DNA from: Streptomyces sp. Tue 6430
Lineage (GTDB): Bacteria; Actinomycetota; Actinomycetes; Streptomycetales; Streptomycetaceae
Reading direction: 5' to 3'
DNA: 64,000 nucleotides
NCBI GenBank assembly: GCA_021568835.1
Contig: JAKGSH010000010.1
Location: 4,278,001-4,342,000, forward strand
Position numbers and translations under genes: made by a program. The notes beneath the pieces were generated by a model that saw only the letters and a program-made list of their open reading frames with translations, was not told the DNA's origin and made no database searches. Of the stretch, positions 49,707 through 58,679 are shown in pieces. The stretch's first letter is position 1, and each line of letters starts with the position of its first letter.

Positions 49707-50451
49707 CCGGCACCCGGGTGAACACCGCGAACCTCGCGAGCACCGGCGTCCGCACCGGTTTCGGTGTCCCCGGTTTCGCGCACCCCCTCGTCGCGCCGGC
49801 CGAGTGGGCCGAACTCACCCGCCCCGGCAGGCCCCTGCACTGGGTCGTCCTCGACGTCGCCGACGGACCCGGTGTCCGCCCCGACCCGCACTGCCTGGAA
49901 GCCGCGGGCCGGCTCCGCAACGCGGGCGTCCGCGTCCTCGGTCACCTCGACGCCGTCCACGGCGCCCGCGCCCTCGCCGAGGTGGTCTCCGACGCTCACC
50001 GCTACCTCGCCTGGTACCGGGTCGACGGCTTCCTCCTGGACCGCTGCCCGACCGAACGCGCCGAGCTCCCGCAGACCCGACGCACCGTCAACGCCCTGCG
50101 CTCGCTCCGTGACGCGCCTCACATCGTCCTCGGCCACGGCATCCATCCGTATCCCGGATACGCGGAGAACGCCGATCAGCTCGTCACCTTCTCCGGCCCC
50201 TGGAGCGACTACCGCTGGTCCCAGGCGGCCGAGTGGACCGCCGACCACCCGCCCGAGCGGTTCTGCCACTTCGTGCACGGTGTGCCCCGCGGCCACCTCG
50301 ACGAGGCGCTGCGGATCGCCCGCTGGCAGGGAGCAGCCACGATCTGGGTCACCGACCGCCACGACCACGACGGGGGTTCGACCCGTGGGAGACCATGCCC
50401 GGCTACTGGGACGAAATCGTCTCGCGGATCGGAACGGGTGTCTCGGAATGA
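49694..50451 (+). pseudogene. Spherulin-4-type (GH135-like) glycoside hydrolase, one frameshift near its end
   Basis: ATG 49694 lies inside the end of the epimerase gene. The TIM-barrel-like sequence has GFGVPGFAHPLVAPAEWAEL, HWVVLDVADGPGVRPDPHCLEAAGRLRNAGVRVLGHLDAVHGAR, YLAWYRVDGFLLDRCPTE and TFSGPWSDYRWSQAAEW, matching spherulation-specific family 4 proteins. Relatives cleave alpha-1,4-GalNAc/GalN polymers (fungal Sph3) or Pel. No signal peptide is visible. At the five-G run 50372-50376 one G is missing. With it restored, the protein continues DPWETMPGYWDEIVSRIGTGVSE to the stop at 50451 (about 252 residues); as printed, it runs on for about 55 unrelated residues. Confidence 0.75.
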
Positions 50452-50514
50452 AGAAGGCCATGGCAGTGTTACGGAGAGAACAACCGTAGTGATTGACCGA
50501 CCAACGGAGTCCCC

Positions 50515-51693
50515 GTGTCGCTGCCACCCCTGGTCGAGCCGGCTGCCGAGCTCACCGTAGACGAGGTCCGCAGGTACTCCCGCCACCTGATCATCCCCGA
50601 CGTCGGGATGGACGGGCAGAAGCGGCTGAAGAACGCCAAGGTGCTGTGTGTCGGCGCCGGCGGCCTGGGCTCGCCGGCGCTGATGTACCTGGCCGCGGCG
50701 GGCGTGGGCACGCTCGGCATCGTGGAGTTCGACGAGGTCGACGAGTCGAACCTCCAGCGTCAGATCATCCACAGCCAGGCCGACATCGGCCGCTCCAAGG
50801 CGGAGTCCGCCCGCGACTCCGTCCTGGGCATCAACCCGTACGTGAACGTGGTCCTGCACGAGGAGCGGCTCGAGGCCGACAACGTGATGGACATCTTCAG
50901 CCAGTACGACCTGATCGTGGACGGCACGGACAACTTCGCCACCCGCTACCTGGTCAACGACGCCGCCGTGCTGCTGAACAAGCCGTACGTGTGGGGCTCG
51001 ATCTACCGCTTCGACGGCCAGGCGTCCGTCTTCTGGTCGGAGCACGGTCCCTGCTACCGCTGCCTCTACCCGGAGCCCCCGCCCCCCGGCATGGTCCCCT
51101 CCTGCGCCGAGGGCGGCGTGCTGGGCGTGCTCTGCGCGTCCATCGGCTCCATCCAGGTCACCGAGGCGATCAAGCTCCTCACCGGCACCGGTGAGCCGCT
51201 GGTCGGCCGTCTGATGATCTACGACGCCCTGGAGATGCAGTACCGGCAGGTCAAGGTCCGCAAGGACCCCGACTGCGCGGTCTGTGGCGAGAACCCGACC
51301 GTCACGGAGCTCATCGACTACGAGGCCTTCTGCGGCGTCGTGTCGGAGGAGGCCCAGCAGGCGGCCGCCGGCGCGACGATCACTCCCAAGCAGCTCAAGG
51401 AGTGGATCGACGACGGCGAGAGCATCGAGATCATCGACGTCCGTGAGCCGAACGAGTTCGAGATCGTCTCCATCCCGGGCGCCAAGCTGATCCCGAAGAA
51501 CGAGTTCCTGCTCGGCACCGCCCTCGAGGGCCTGCCCCAGGACCGGAAGATCGTCTTGCACTGCAAGACGGGTGTCCGCAGTGCGGAAGTCCTCGCGGTG
51601 CTGAAGTCCGCGGGCTTCGCGGACGCCGTCCACGTCGGCGGCGGTGTGATCGGCTGGGTCAACCAGATCGAGCCGAGCAAGCCGGTCTACTGA
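50515..51693 (+). CDS. moeZ: adenylyltransferase/sulfurtransferase MoeZ
   Basis: 392 aa from GTG 50515, after CAACGGAG. E1-like domain: RYSRHLIIPDVGMDGQKRL, nucleotide site VLCVGAGGLGSPALMYLAAAGVG (about 43-65), EVDESNLQRQI, and two zinc CxxC pairs (CYRC about 181-184, CAVC about 255-258). A rhodanese domain (about 290-390) has IEIIDVREPNEFEI and the persulfide cysteine in HCKTGVRSAE near 343-352. It activates ThiS/MoaD-like sulfur-carrier proteins by adenylation and thiocarboxylation for molybdopterin, thiamine and, in Streptomyces, sulfur-containing natural products. A terminator follows. Confidence 0.95.
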   Translation: MSLPPLVEPAAELTVDEVRRYSRHLIIPDVGMDGQKRLKNAKVLCVGAGGLGSPALMYLAAAGVGTLGIVEFDEVDESNLQRQIIHSQADIGRSKAESARDSVLGINPYVNVVLHEERLEADNVMDIFSQYDLIVDGTDNFATRYLVNDAAVLLNKPYVWGSIYRFDGQASVFWSEHGPCYRCLYPEPPPPGMVPSCAEGGVLGVLCASIGSIQVTEAIKLLTGTGEPLVGRLMIYDALEMQYRQVKVRKDPDCAVCGENPTVTELIDYEAFCGVVSEEAQQAAAGATITPKQLKEWIDDGESIEIIDVREPNEFEIVSIPGAKLIPKNEFLLGTALEGLPQDRKIVLHCKTGVRSAEVLAVLKSAGFADAVHVGGGVIGWVNQIEPSKPVY

Positions 51694-51712
51694 GTCGACC
51701 TGCCTGCCCGAG

Positions 51713-51755
51713 CGGCGGGGGTCGCGCGCACCACGGGTGCCCGCGGCCCCCGCCG
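51713..51755. terminator. bidirectional terminator
   Basis: 14-bp stem with one G-U pair (CGGCGGGGGTCGCG 51713-51726 with 51742-51755), 15-base loop, between the convergent moeZ and the exported hydrolase. Confidence 0.75.
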
Positions 51756-51758
51756 TCG

Positions 51759-53316
51759 TCATGAGCAGACCTTGCCGTCCTTCGGCACGGTGCCGTCGAG
51801 CAGGTAGTCGTCCACCGTCGAGTCGACGCAGTCGCTCCCGCTGCTGTACGCCCCGTGGCCCTCGCCCTTCCAGGTGAGCAGCACACCGACACCCTCGCCC
51901 AGCTCGTCCGCCATCCGCTGCGCGCCCTCGTAGGGCGTCGCCGGGTCGCCGGTGTTGCCGACCAGCAGAACGGGGGCCGCCCCGGCCGCGCTCACCTCCG
52001 GGCTGTCGAACTGCCCCGCCACCGGCCAGTCGTGGCACCAGCCGGCCGTGTCCCAGCCGAGGAACGTGCCGAACACGGGCGAGATCCTCTCGAACTCCGG
52101 CAGCAGCTTCCTTGTTTCCTCCACCGTCGGCCGCTGCTTGTCGTCCAAGCACGATATGACCCGTTGCGAGTGGGTCGTCGTGCCGTACTTCCCCTCGCCG
52201 TCCCGCTCGTTGTAGGCGTCGGCCAGGGCGAGCAGTTCGGAGCCGTCGCCTTCTTGAGCCGACTCCAGGGCACTGGTCAGGGTCGGCCATCCCTCCTTGC
52301 TGTAGAGCGGCAGGACGATGCCGGTGACCGCGAGCGTCTGGGTCAGCTTCCGTCCGGAGGACGTCGGCAGCGGGTCGGTGTCGATCCGCTTCAGCAGGCC
52401 GGCGATCTCGCGGCTGCCCTGAGCGGGGTTCCGACCGGTCGACTTCAGGTAGTTGTCGAGCGCCAGCTGAAAGCCCTTCGCCTGGTTCTTCGCGTGCCCC
52501 ACGGCGTCGGCGCCGGGGTCGACGACCGCGTCGAGGATCACCCGTCCCACGTTCTTCGGGAACAGGTGGGCGTAGACGCCGCCGAGTTCGGTGCCGTAGG
52601 AGATGCCGAAGTAGTGCAGCTTCTCGTCGCCGAGGACCTGCCGCATGAGGTCCATGTCGCGGGCGGTGTCGGTGGTCGAGACGTGCGCCATCAGTGCTCC
52701 GGCGTCCTTTTGGCAACCCTTGCCGAAGTCGACGGCGTCACGGAGGTAGGCCTTCTCCTCGGCCGTGGTGTCCGGGGTGGAGTCGACCGACTCGGCGGCC
52801 TGGATCTTCCTGTCGCTGCGGCAGCGCACGCCCTCGCTGGCGCCCACCCGCGCGGGTCCCAGCTCACCAGGTCGTAGTGCTCGCGCAGGGAGGAGACCGT
52901 GGAGCCGTACGCCGGCATCGTCGACATCCCGGAGGCGCCCGGGCCGCCGAAGTTGAACAGCAGGGAGCCGATGCGCTTGCTGCCGGAGCTGCGGGAACCG
53001 GCACGGATCAGCGCGAGATCGATCGTCTCCCCGTCCGGCTTCGACCAGTCCAGCGGCACCTTCAGCTTCGCGCACCACCACTCGTCGCCCGGTGCCGCGG
53101 AGTCCGCGGTGGCCCCGCAGCGGCCCCAGTCGAGCTTCTGCCCGGTCAGCGAGGCGGGCAGGGGTGCCGCCTTCGTGTCCCCGGGGCCGGAGGAGGCCGA
53201 CGGACGCGCATCGGCCGTACCCCCTTGTCGTCCCCGTCGTCCGACGAGCCGCCGCAGGCCGTCATCAGCAGTGCGGCGGCGGCTCCCCACGCGGTCCACC
53301 GTACGAATCGCGCCAT
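51759..53316 (-). pseudogene. exported alpha/beta hydrolase (tripeptidyl aminopeptidase type), two frameshifts
   Basis: ATG 53316, after GAGGGGGGA. Lipoprotein signal MARFVRWTAWGAAAALLMTAC (lipobox MTAC). The frame shifts at the C run 53220-53224 and again at 52847-52849. Repairing each with one base gives a continuous protein of about 519 residues: KVPLDWSKPDGETIDLALIRA, IGSLLFNFGGPGASG, DLVSWDPRGVGASEGVRC, nucleophile elbow HYFGISYGTELGGVYAHLFP, acid in VGNTGDPATPYEGA and His in GEGHGAYSSGSDC. This is the SlpD/SlpE-type peptidase family of Streptomyces, anchored outside the membrane. It is 66% or so paralogous-looking with the next gene (not measured). Probably intact in the organism. Confidence 0.75.
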
Positions 53317-53447
53317 GTGCGTCCCCCCTCGCGGAGCCGTCCGCACCGGCGGCGGACGGCTGTCAGGCCATAGTAGGCGGATCGCGGCACACCCGACGGA
53401 GCCTGTGGATAACCGTTTGACCTGCGTCTTTATCGAGTTCGCGGGGG

Positions 53448-54991
53448 TCAGGAGCAGACCGTCCCGGCGGCCGGCGCCCTCCCGTTCAGCAGGTAGCCGT
53501 CCACCGCTGCCCGCACACACGGGTTCTTGCTGTCGTACGCGCCGTGCCCCTGCCCCTTGTACGTCAGCTCCACCCCGACCCCCTTGCCGAGGGCGTCCAC
53601 CATCCGGCGAGCGCCCTCGTACGGAGTGGCCGGGTCGCCGGTGTTGCCCACGACGAGGATCGGCGCCGAGCCGGCCGCGCTCACGTCGGGACGGTCGGCG
53701 GCGCCCGGCACCGCCCAGTCGGTGCAGCCGACCATGCCCAGGCCAGGAAGTCCCCGAACACGGGGGAGGCCGCCCGGAACTCCGGAAGCCTGCGCTCCAC
53801 CTGGGCGACGGAGTAGCGCGGCCTGTCGTCGGCGCAGTTCACGGAGACGTTGGCGGCGACGATGTTGCTGTACTCGCCGTTCTCGTTGCGGCCGTTCAGC
53901 GAGTCGGACAGCAGCATGAGGATCCTGCCGTCGCCGCCGTAGGCCTGGTCCAGGCCTTCGGTGAGGTACCCCCAGAAGTCCTTCGAGTACAGCGACTGCG
54001 CGATGCCGCTGGTCGCGGCGGTCTGGGTGAGTTCGCGCGGGAAGACGCCGGGGATCGGCCTGCCGTCCAAGGCCTTCAGCAGGGTCGCGATCCGGTCCTC
54101 GACGTCCTGCGGGGTGTCCCCGACGGGGCAGTCCTCCGCCTTCGACGTGCAGTCCTCCGCGTAGTTGTCGAGCGCGAGCTGGAAACCCCTGGCCTGCCCG
54201 AGCGCGCTCTGCTCGGGCGTCTGCGTCGGATCGACGACCGCGTCGAAGACGGCACGGCCCACGTTCTCCGGGAACAGGTGGGCGTAGACGCCGCCGAGTT
54301 CGGTGCCGTAGGAGATGCCGAAGTAGTGCAGCTTCTCGTCGCCGAGGACCTGGCGCATGAGGTCCATGTCGCGGGCCGCGTCGGTGGTGCGCACGTGCGG
54401 CAGCATCTTCTTCGACTTCTTCTCACAGGCCGCGTTGAACTTCTTGGTGCTGTCCAGGAGCGTGCCCTGCTCGGCGGCGTCGTCGGGAGTCGCGTCCTGC
54501 TGGAAGTAGGCGTCGAGCTGCTGGTCGTTCTCGCAGCGCACGCCGGCGCTGCGGCCCACCCCGCGCGGATCGAAACTCACCAGGTCGTAGCGGGTGCGCA
54601 GGGTCGCGTAGTCCTCACCGAACGCGGGCAGGGTGGTGACCCCCGAGCCGCCGGGCCCGCCGAAGTTGAACAGCAGGGAGCCGATCCGTCGGTTCTCGGC
54701 ACCGCTCGCCCGCGCCCTGATCAGCGCGACGCCGATCGTCTCGCCGCGGGGGGCACTCCAGTCCAGGGGCGCCCGCAGGGTCGCGCACTCCCACTCGTCG
54801 CCGTCCGGCAGCGGTGACGGTGCGTCGCCGCCGCCTTCGGACGAGGACGGCGCGGGGCAGTCCTTCCAGTTCAGCTTCTGAGCCGTCAGGTCCTCGTCCC
54901 GGGAGTCCTCACCGCACCCCGCCACCAGGGAGGACAACAGGACGGCAGCGGCGGTGAGCACGACGGCGCGAGGGCGGGAGGGGTTCGGCAT
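53448..54991 (-). pseudogene. exported alpha/beta hydrolase (tripeptidyl aminopeptidase type), one frameshift
   Basis: ATG 54991; signal with lipobox VAGC (AVVLTAAAVLLSSLVAGC). Mature part: TLRAPLDWSAPRGETIGVALIRA, FNFGGPGGSGVTTLP, DLVSFDPRGVGRSAGVRC, nucleophile elbow HYFGISYGTELGGVYAHLFPENVG. At the GGG run on the coding strand near 53737-53739 one base is missing: FGDFLAW should continue GMVGCTDWAVPG and then LVVGNTGDPATPYEGARRM and GQGHGAYDSKNPC with the remaining triad residues, to the stop at 53448. Repaired length is about 514. It is clearly a tandem paralogue of the gene downstream, with the same strand, layout and motifs. Confidence 0.75.
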
Positions 54992-55063
54992 GATCCCATC
55001 CTGGAGCCGTGCCCGCCTCCGCGCGCGGGGCACGGTCCGTACGAGGTACGGCCGTTCCCGGAG

Positions 55064-57772
55064 CTAGAGAGCGCCCTTGCGGGTGAGCTGGGTGAAGGCC
55101 AGCCAGCCCGGCAGCACCGGCAGCCACAGCGTCAGCAGCCGGAACAGCAGGACCGCGGGGGCGGCGACCTCCTTGGGCAGGCCGACGGCGATCAGACCGA
55201 CCGTCAGGGTCGCCTCCACCGCCCCGACACCGCCCGGTGTCGGGGCGGCGGAACCGAGCGCGTTGCCGGCGAGGAAGACGACGGCGACGCTGGCGATGCT
55301 GATCGAGGTCGTCTCGTCGCCGAAGGCGCGGATCGAGGCGTCCAGGCACATCACGAAGCAGGCCGTCAGCAGCAGCATGCCGCCGATGCCGGTGACCAGT
55401 TTCTGCGGCCGCTGGAGCACGTCCAGCATGCGCGGCACGACCCCCGCGAACAGCGACCTCACGCGCGTGACGACGAATTTCCGCAGGAACGGCACCGAGG
55501 TCACCACCAGCACCAGCACCGCCACCGTCAGCAGACCCGCGATGACGGTCCGGGACGGAGACAACGACGGCGTCTTCTCGGTGCCCGTCAGATAGCCGAA
55601 CGACAGCAGCATCAGGATGTGGCAGCCCAGCCCGAACAGCTGCGAGGCGCCGACGCTCGCCACCGCGAGCCCCGGCCGCACCCCCGCGCGCTGGAGGAAG
55701 CGTGTGTTGAGGGCCACCCCACCGACCGCGGCCGGTGCGACGATCTTCACGAAGGACCCGGCGACCTGCGCGGCCACCGTACGCGGGAACGGCACCCGCT
55801 CCGGCACGAAACCCAGCAGGCTCATCGCGGCGGCCACGTAGCTCGCCGCCGAGAACAGCACGGCCGCGGCGACCCAGCCCCACTCGGCGTTGGCGATGAG
55901 CGGGCCGAACTCGATGTGGGTGAGCTGCGTCAGGAGGAAGTAGGCGCCGATCGCGCCGGCGATGAAACTGATCAGCGTGCGCGGCCGCACCCGCTCCAGG
56001 CGGGCGGGCTCGACCGGCGCCTGGGGACGGATGCGCAGCACCTCGTGTCGGATCTGAGTGAGCAGGTCTTCCTCGCGGGCTTCCTCCAGCGCCTCGTCGA
56101 TGGCCCGCTTCTCGGCCCGCGCCTCCGCGCGCACGGCCTTCTTCTCGACCCTGTCTGCGGGCGGCGGCCCGGCCTCGTGTCCGGCTGCCTCGTGGCGGGC
56201 CTGCTTGGCCTGCCGGGAGGCTTCCAGGACGGCGTCCCGCTCGCGCTGCGCCCGCTCCCGGGCGAGTCTGCGCAGGGTCGCGCGTGTGGAGCGGCTCAGC
56301 GCGATGGGCTGGAGCATCGGCAGACAGCCGGCGACGGCGTCGGGACCGAGCACGCTCACCGCGGAGGCCACCGAACGCTCGGCACCCACCCGCAGCCCGA
56401 GCGTCACCAGCAGCTGCGAGGTGTCCATGCGCAGCAGCAGATCACCGGCAGCGATCTCGCCGACGCGCATGTCGGTGAGGATCACGGTGCCGGAACGATC
56501 CACCAGTATCGCGTCGCCGACGAGCCTGCGATGCGCGATGCGACGCGACTGCAGGGCACGCACCTGCTGCCAGGCGTCGTGCAGCAGCTCGTCGGTGATC
56601 TCCTCGTCGGCCAGCGAGTCCAGGGTGCGGCCCCCGGTGTGCTCGTAGACGAGCATGACGGCGTCGGGGCCCAGCTCGGACGTCGCGATCAGCTTCGGCG
56701 CGTTGGCTCCGGCCGAGATCGCCGCGTAGGCCAGCAGCGCCTCCTGTTCCAGCGCCTGGCGCAGTGACTGGAGGCTGCTGCGGGTGGCGAAGCCGCGCAG
56801 GGTCAGATTGCGCCACGCGCGGTAGAAGAAGCCCTGCGCCTGCTGCTCGCGGTCGACCACGGTGACGTCCAGTGGTGGGCCGTCCTCCAGCGTGACGAAG
56901 TAGCGCCGGCCGCGGTCGCCGGTCTCCGGGTTCTCCGGGACCTCCTGGCGCGCGGCGCTCACCGGGCGGAAGCCGACGTGCCGCAGGCCCGCCATCAGCG
57001 TCCGTCCCGTGGGCCGGACGTTGGGCGAGCCGACCGCGTACAGCGTGCCGTACGCGACGGTCCAGCCGATCAGCACCGTCAGGATGATCGAGAACGGTGT
57101 CGTGTAGCCGGTGACGAGCATCGAGAACGCGTCGAGCATCAGGACGATCCACAGCACCGCGCGCCAGCGGGGACGCCGTGACATGCCGACGGCCGTCATA
57201 TAGGCGATCACGGGCGCCAGATAGCCGTGGACGGGGTCGGTGAGGGCATGGACGTCGCCCGGGGAGGGCTGGGTGAGCGCCTCCTGGATCGAGTCAGGGG
57301 CGGCCTTGGCCACCCACAGGTCGGTGGCGAGTGTCACTCCGTGGGCGAGGACCGCCGCGAGCACGCCGTCGGCGATCCGCAGCCCGTCCCGCTTGATGAG
57401 CCGCTCGATCGCGAACGCCACGGGCACCAGCAGGATCGCGATGCTGGACGCCAGTCCCGCGATCTTGATGAGGAGGTCGGGTGCCTGCCCGGTGCCCTTG
57501 TTGATGTCCTGTTCCAGGCCCGAGGTCGTCCCGTGGGCGAAGGCGGCGATGCCCAGCAGGACGACGACGGCCAGTACGCCGACCAGCAGTCGCATGAGGT
57601 CGGAGGGACGGTGCACGCGCGCGGGGAGGAGCGGTTCGTCGCCCTCGACCTCGTCGATGTGCGTCACCTCGACCAGGTCCTCGTCCTCTCCCGCCGGAGC
57701 GGCGGTGTCCGGGCGCGACGCAGCGCCAGAGGTGCCCTCCGCGTCCTCGGGATGCACACCCTGCTGCTTCAT
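55064..57772 (-). CDS. large membrane protein: kinase-like domain fused to LPG-synthase-like transmembrane domain
   Basis: 902 aa from ATG 57772 (AGAGACG upstream); GTG 57796 is an alternative. The acidic N-terminus is followed by about six membrane helices (50-240), then a cytoplasmic protein-kinase-like domain (about 290-490: QALEQEALLAYAAISAGANAPKLIAT, VMLVYEHTGGRTL, RIAHRRLVGDAILVDRSGTVILTDMRVGE). A charged coiled coil (RAEARAEKRAIDEALEEAREED) leads to a flippase-like LPG-synthase transmembrane domain (about 590-895) with SFVKIVAPAAVGGVALNTRFLQRAG and GSAAPTPGGVGAVEATLTVGLI. In the kinase-like loop, HRRL stands where HRDL would be and no Asn follows, so it may be a pseudokinase. Substrate unknown, possibly an envelope lipid. 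Confidence 0.85.
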   Translation of the reverse strand: MKQQGVHPEDAEGTSGAASRPDTAAPAGEDEDLVEVTHIDEVEGDEPLLPARVHRPSDLMRLLVGVLAVVVLLGIAAFAHGTTSGLEQDINKGTGQAPDLLIKIAGLASSIAILLVPVAFAIERLIKRDGLRIADGVLAAVLAHGVTLATDLWVAKAAPDSIQEALTQPSPGDVHALTDPVHGYLAPVIAYMTAVGMSRRPRWRAVLWIVLMLDAFSMLVTGYTTPFSIILTVLIGWTVAYGTLYAVGSPNVRPTGRTLMAGLRHVGFRPVSAARQEVPENPETGDRGRRYFVTLEDGPPLDVTVVDREQQAQGFFYRAWRNLTLRGFATRSSLQSLRQALEQEALLAYAAISAGANAPKLIATSELGPDAVMLVYEHTGGRTLDSLADEEITDELLHDAWQQVRALQSRRIAHRRLVGDAILVDRSGTVILTDMRVGEIAAGDLLLRMDTSQLLVTLGLRVGAERSVASAVSVLGPDAVAGCLPMLQPIALSRSTRATLRRLARERAQRERDAVLEASRQAKQARHEAAGHEAGPPPADRVEKKAVRAEARAEKRAIDEALEEAREEDLLTQIRHEVLRIRPQAPVEPARLERVRPRTLISFIAGAIGAYFLLTQLTHIEFGPLIANAEWGWVAAAVLFSAASYVAAAMSLLGFVPERVPFPRTVAAQVAGSFVKIVAPAAVGGVALNTRFLQRAGVRPGLAVASVGASQLFGLGCHILMLLSFGYLTGTEKTPSLSPSRTVIAGLLTVAVLVLVVTSVPFLRKFVVTRVRSLFAGVVPRMLDVLQRPQKLVTGIGGMLLLTACFVMCLDASIRAFGDETTSISIASVAVVFLAGNALGSAAPTPGGVGAVEATLTVGLIAVGLPKEVAAPAVLLFRLLTLWLPVLPGWLAFTQLTRKGAL

Positions 57773-57957
57773 CGTCTCTTCTTGGTCTCGTATCACCGGT
57801 CACCGCCCGCACGATGGTGGCATGCCGCACCGACACACAGGGGCATCAGGGTGCAAAGGCAGGGCGCACAGTCTGCCCGAGGCGCCGCCACGGGGTGCGG
57901 GTCGCGCAGGGGCGCGGACCCGTCACATTGTCGGTGGGGTGGTGCAGGATGGGGCGG

Positions 57958-58371
57958 ATGAGCGAGCAGAGCCTTCCGGACGCCGCCCGCCCGGAGTACA
58001 CCGGCGACGTCCCGCCGGACCACGCCGGCGACGCGCTGCCGGAGTACGCCGAGCGCGTCCTCGAGGTCGCGGAGCTGATCCCGCGCGGGCGGGTCATGAC
58101 CTACGGTGACGTGGCCGAATGGCTGGAGGAGGGTGGCCCGCGCCAGGTCGGCAGGGTGATGACCCTCTACGGTGGGGCCGTCCCCTGGTGGCGTGTCGTG
58201 CGCGCCGACGGGGTGCTGCTGCCGGGCCACGAACTGCGGGCCCTCGACCGGTACCGCGCGGAGGGCACACCCCTGAAGGAAGCGAGCCGGGCCGCCGAGG
58301 GGCACCTGCCGCGCCTGGACATGAGACGGGCGAGGTGGGACGGCGGCGAGCGTGCGGAGGGTCACATCTGA
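57958..58371 (+). CDS. alkyltransferase-like protein (MGMT family, no acceptor cysteine)
   Basis: 137 aa, ATG 57958. The domain resembles the DNA-binding part of O6-alkylguanine-DNA alkyltransferase: VLEVAELIPRGRVMTYGDVAEWL (about 33-55), RQVGRVMTLYGG, PWWRVVRADGVLLPGHE (about 76-92), RYRAEGTPLKEA. The alkyl-acceptor motif PCHRV reads PWWRV, so there is no reactive cysteine. Such ATL proteins bind bulky O6-alkylguanine, bend DNA and direct the lesion to nucleotide excision repair. CAGGAT, seven bases before the ATG, may be a -10 box of a leaderless mRNA. It is adjacent to the adnAB-type repair genes. Confidence 0.85.
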   Translation: MSEQSLPDAARPEYTGDVPPDHAGDALPEYAERVLEVAELIPRGRVMTYGDVAEWLEEGGPRQVGRVMTLYGGAVPWWRVVRADGVLLPGHELRALDRYRAEGTPLKEASRAAEGHLPRLDMRRARWDGGERAEGHI

Positions 58372-58679
58372 CAGCTTCCGCCATCGACCCCGCCCGAGGG
58401 GAGCCTGTGGCCCGTACGGGGGAAACGGGGCACGTCCGTGACATGGCGTACGTTCGAGGGGCGAGGGACCCGGGTGGCCTGCGGGTCGCACGGACCCCGA
58501 GGGAAGAAGCGGAAGCCGTCCTTCCGAGCCGCCCGTCGGCGTAGCGTCGGCCGTACGCGTCGCCCTCATCCCGGGATCACCGCCCGCCCCGGGCGGCACC
58601 CGTCCCACCACGAACCCCTCGCGACGGCGCCCCGCGCCGGACGTGACGATCTGCACACCCACCAGGACCGGCGAACCAC
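58372..58679. other. intergenic region before adnA
   Basis: 308 bases. Reading frames here are Arg/His/Pro-rich, without a ribosome site, so I do not call a gene. No strong hairpin. GTGACATGGCG followed by TACGTT near 58437-58453 is a weak promoter candidate for adnA. Confidence 0.4.
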
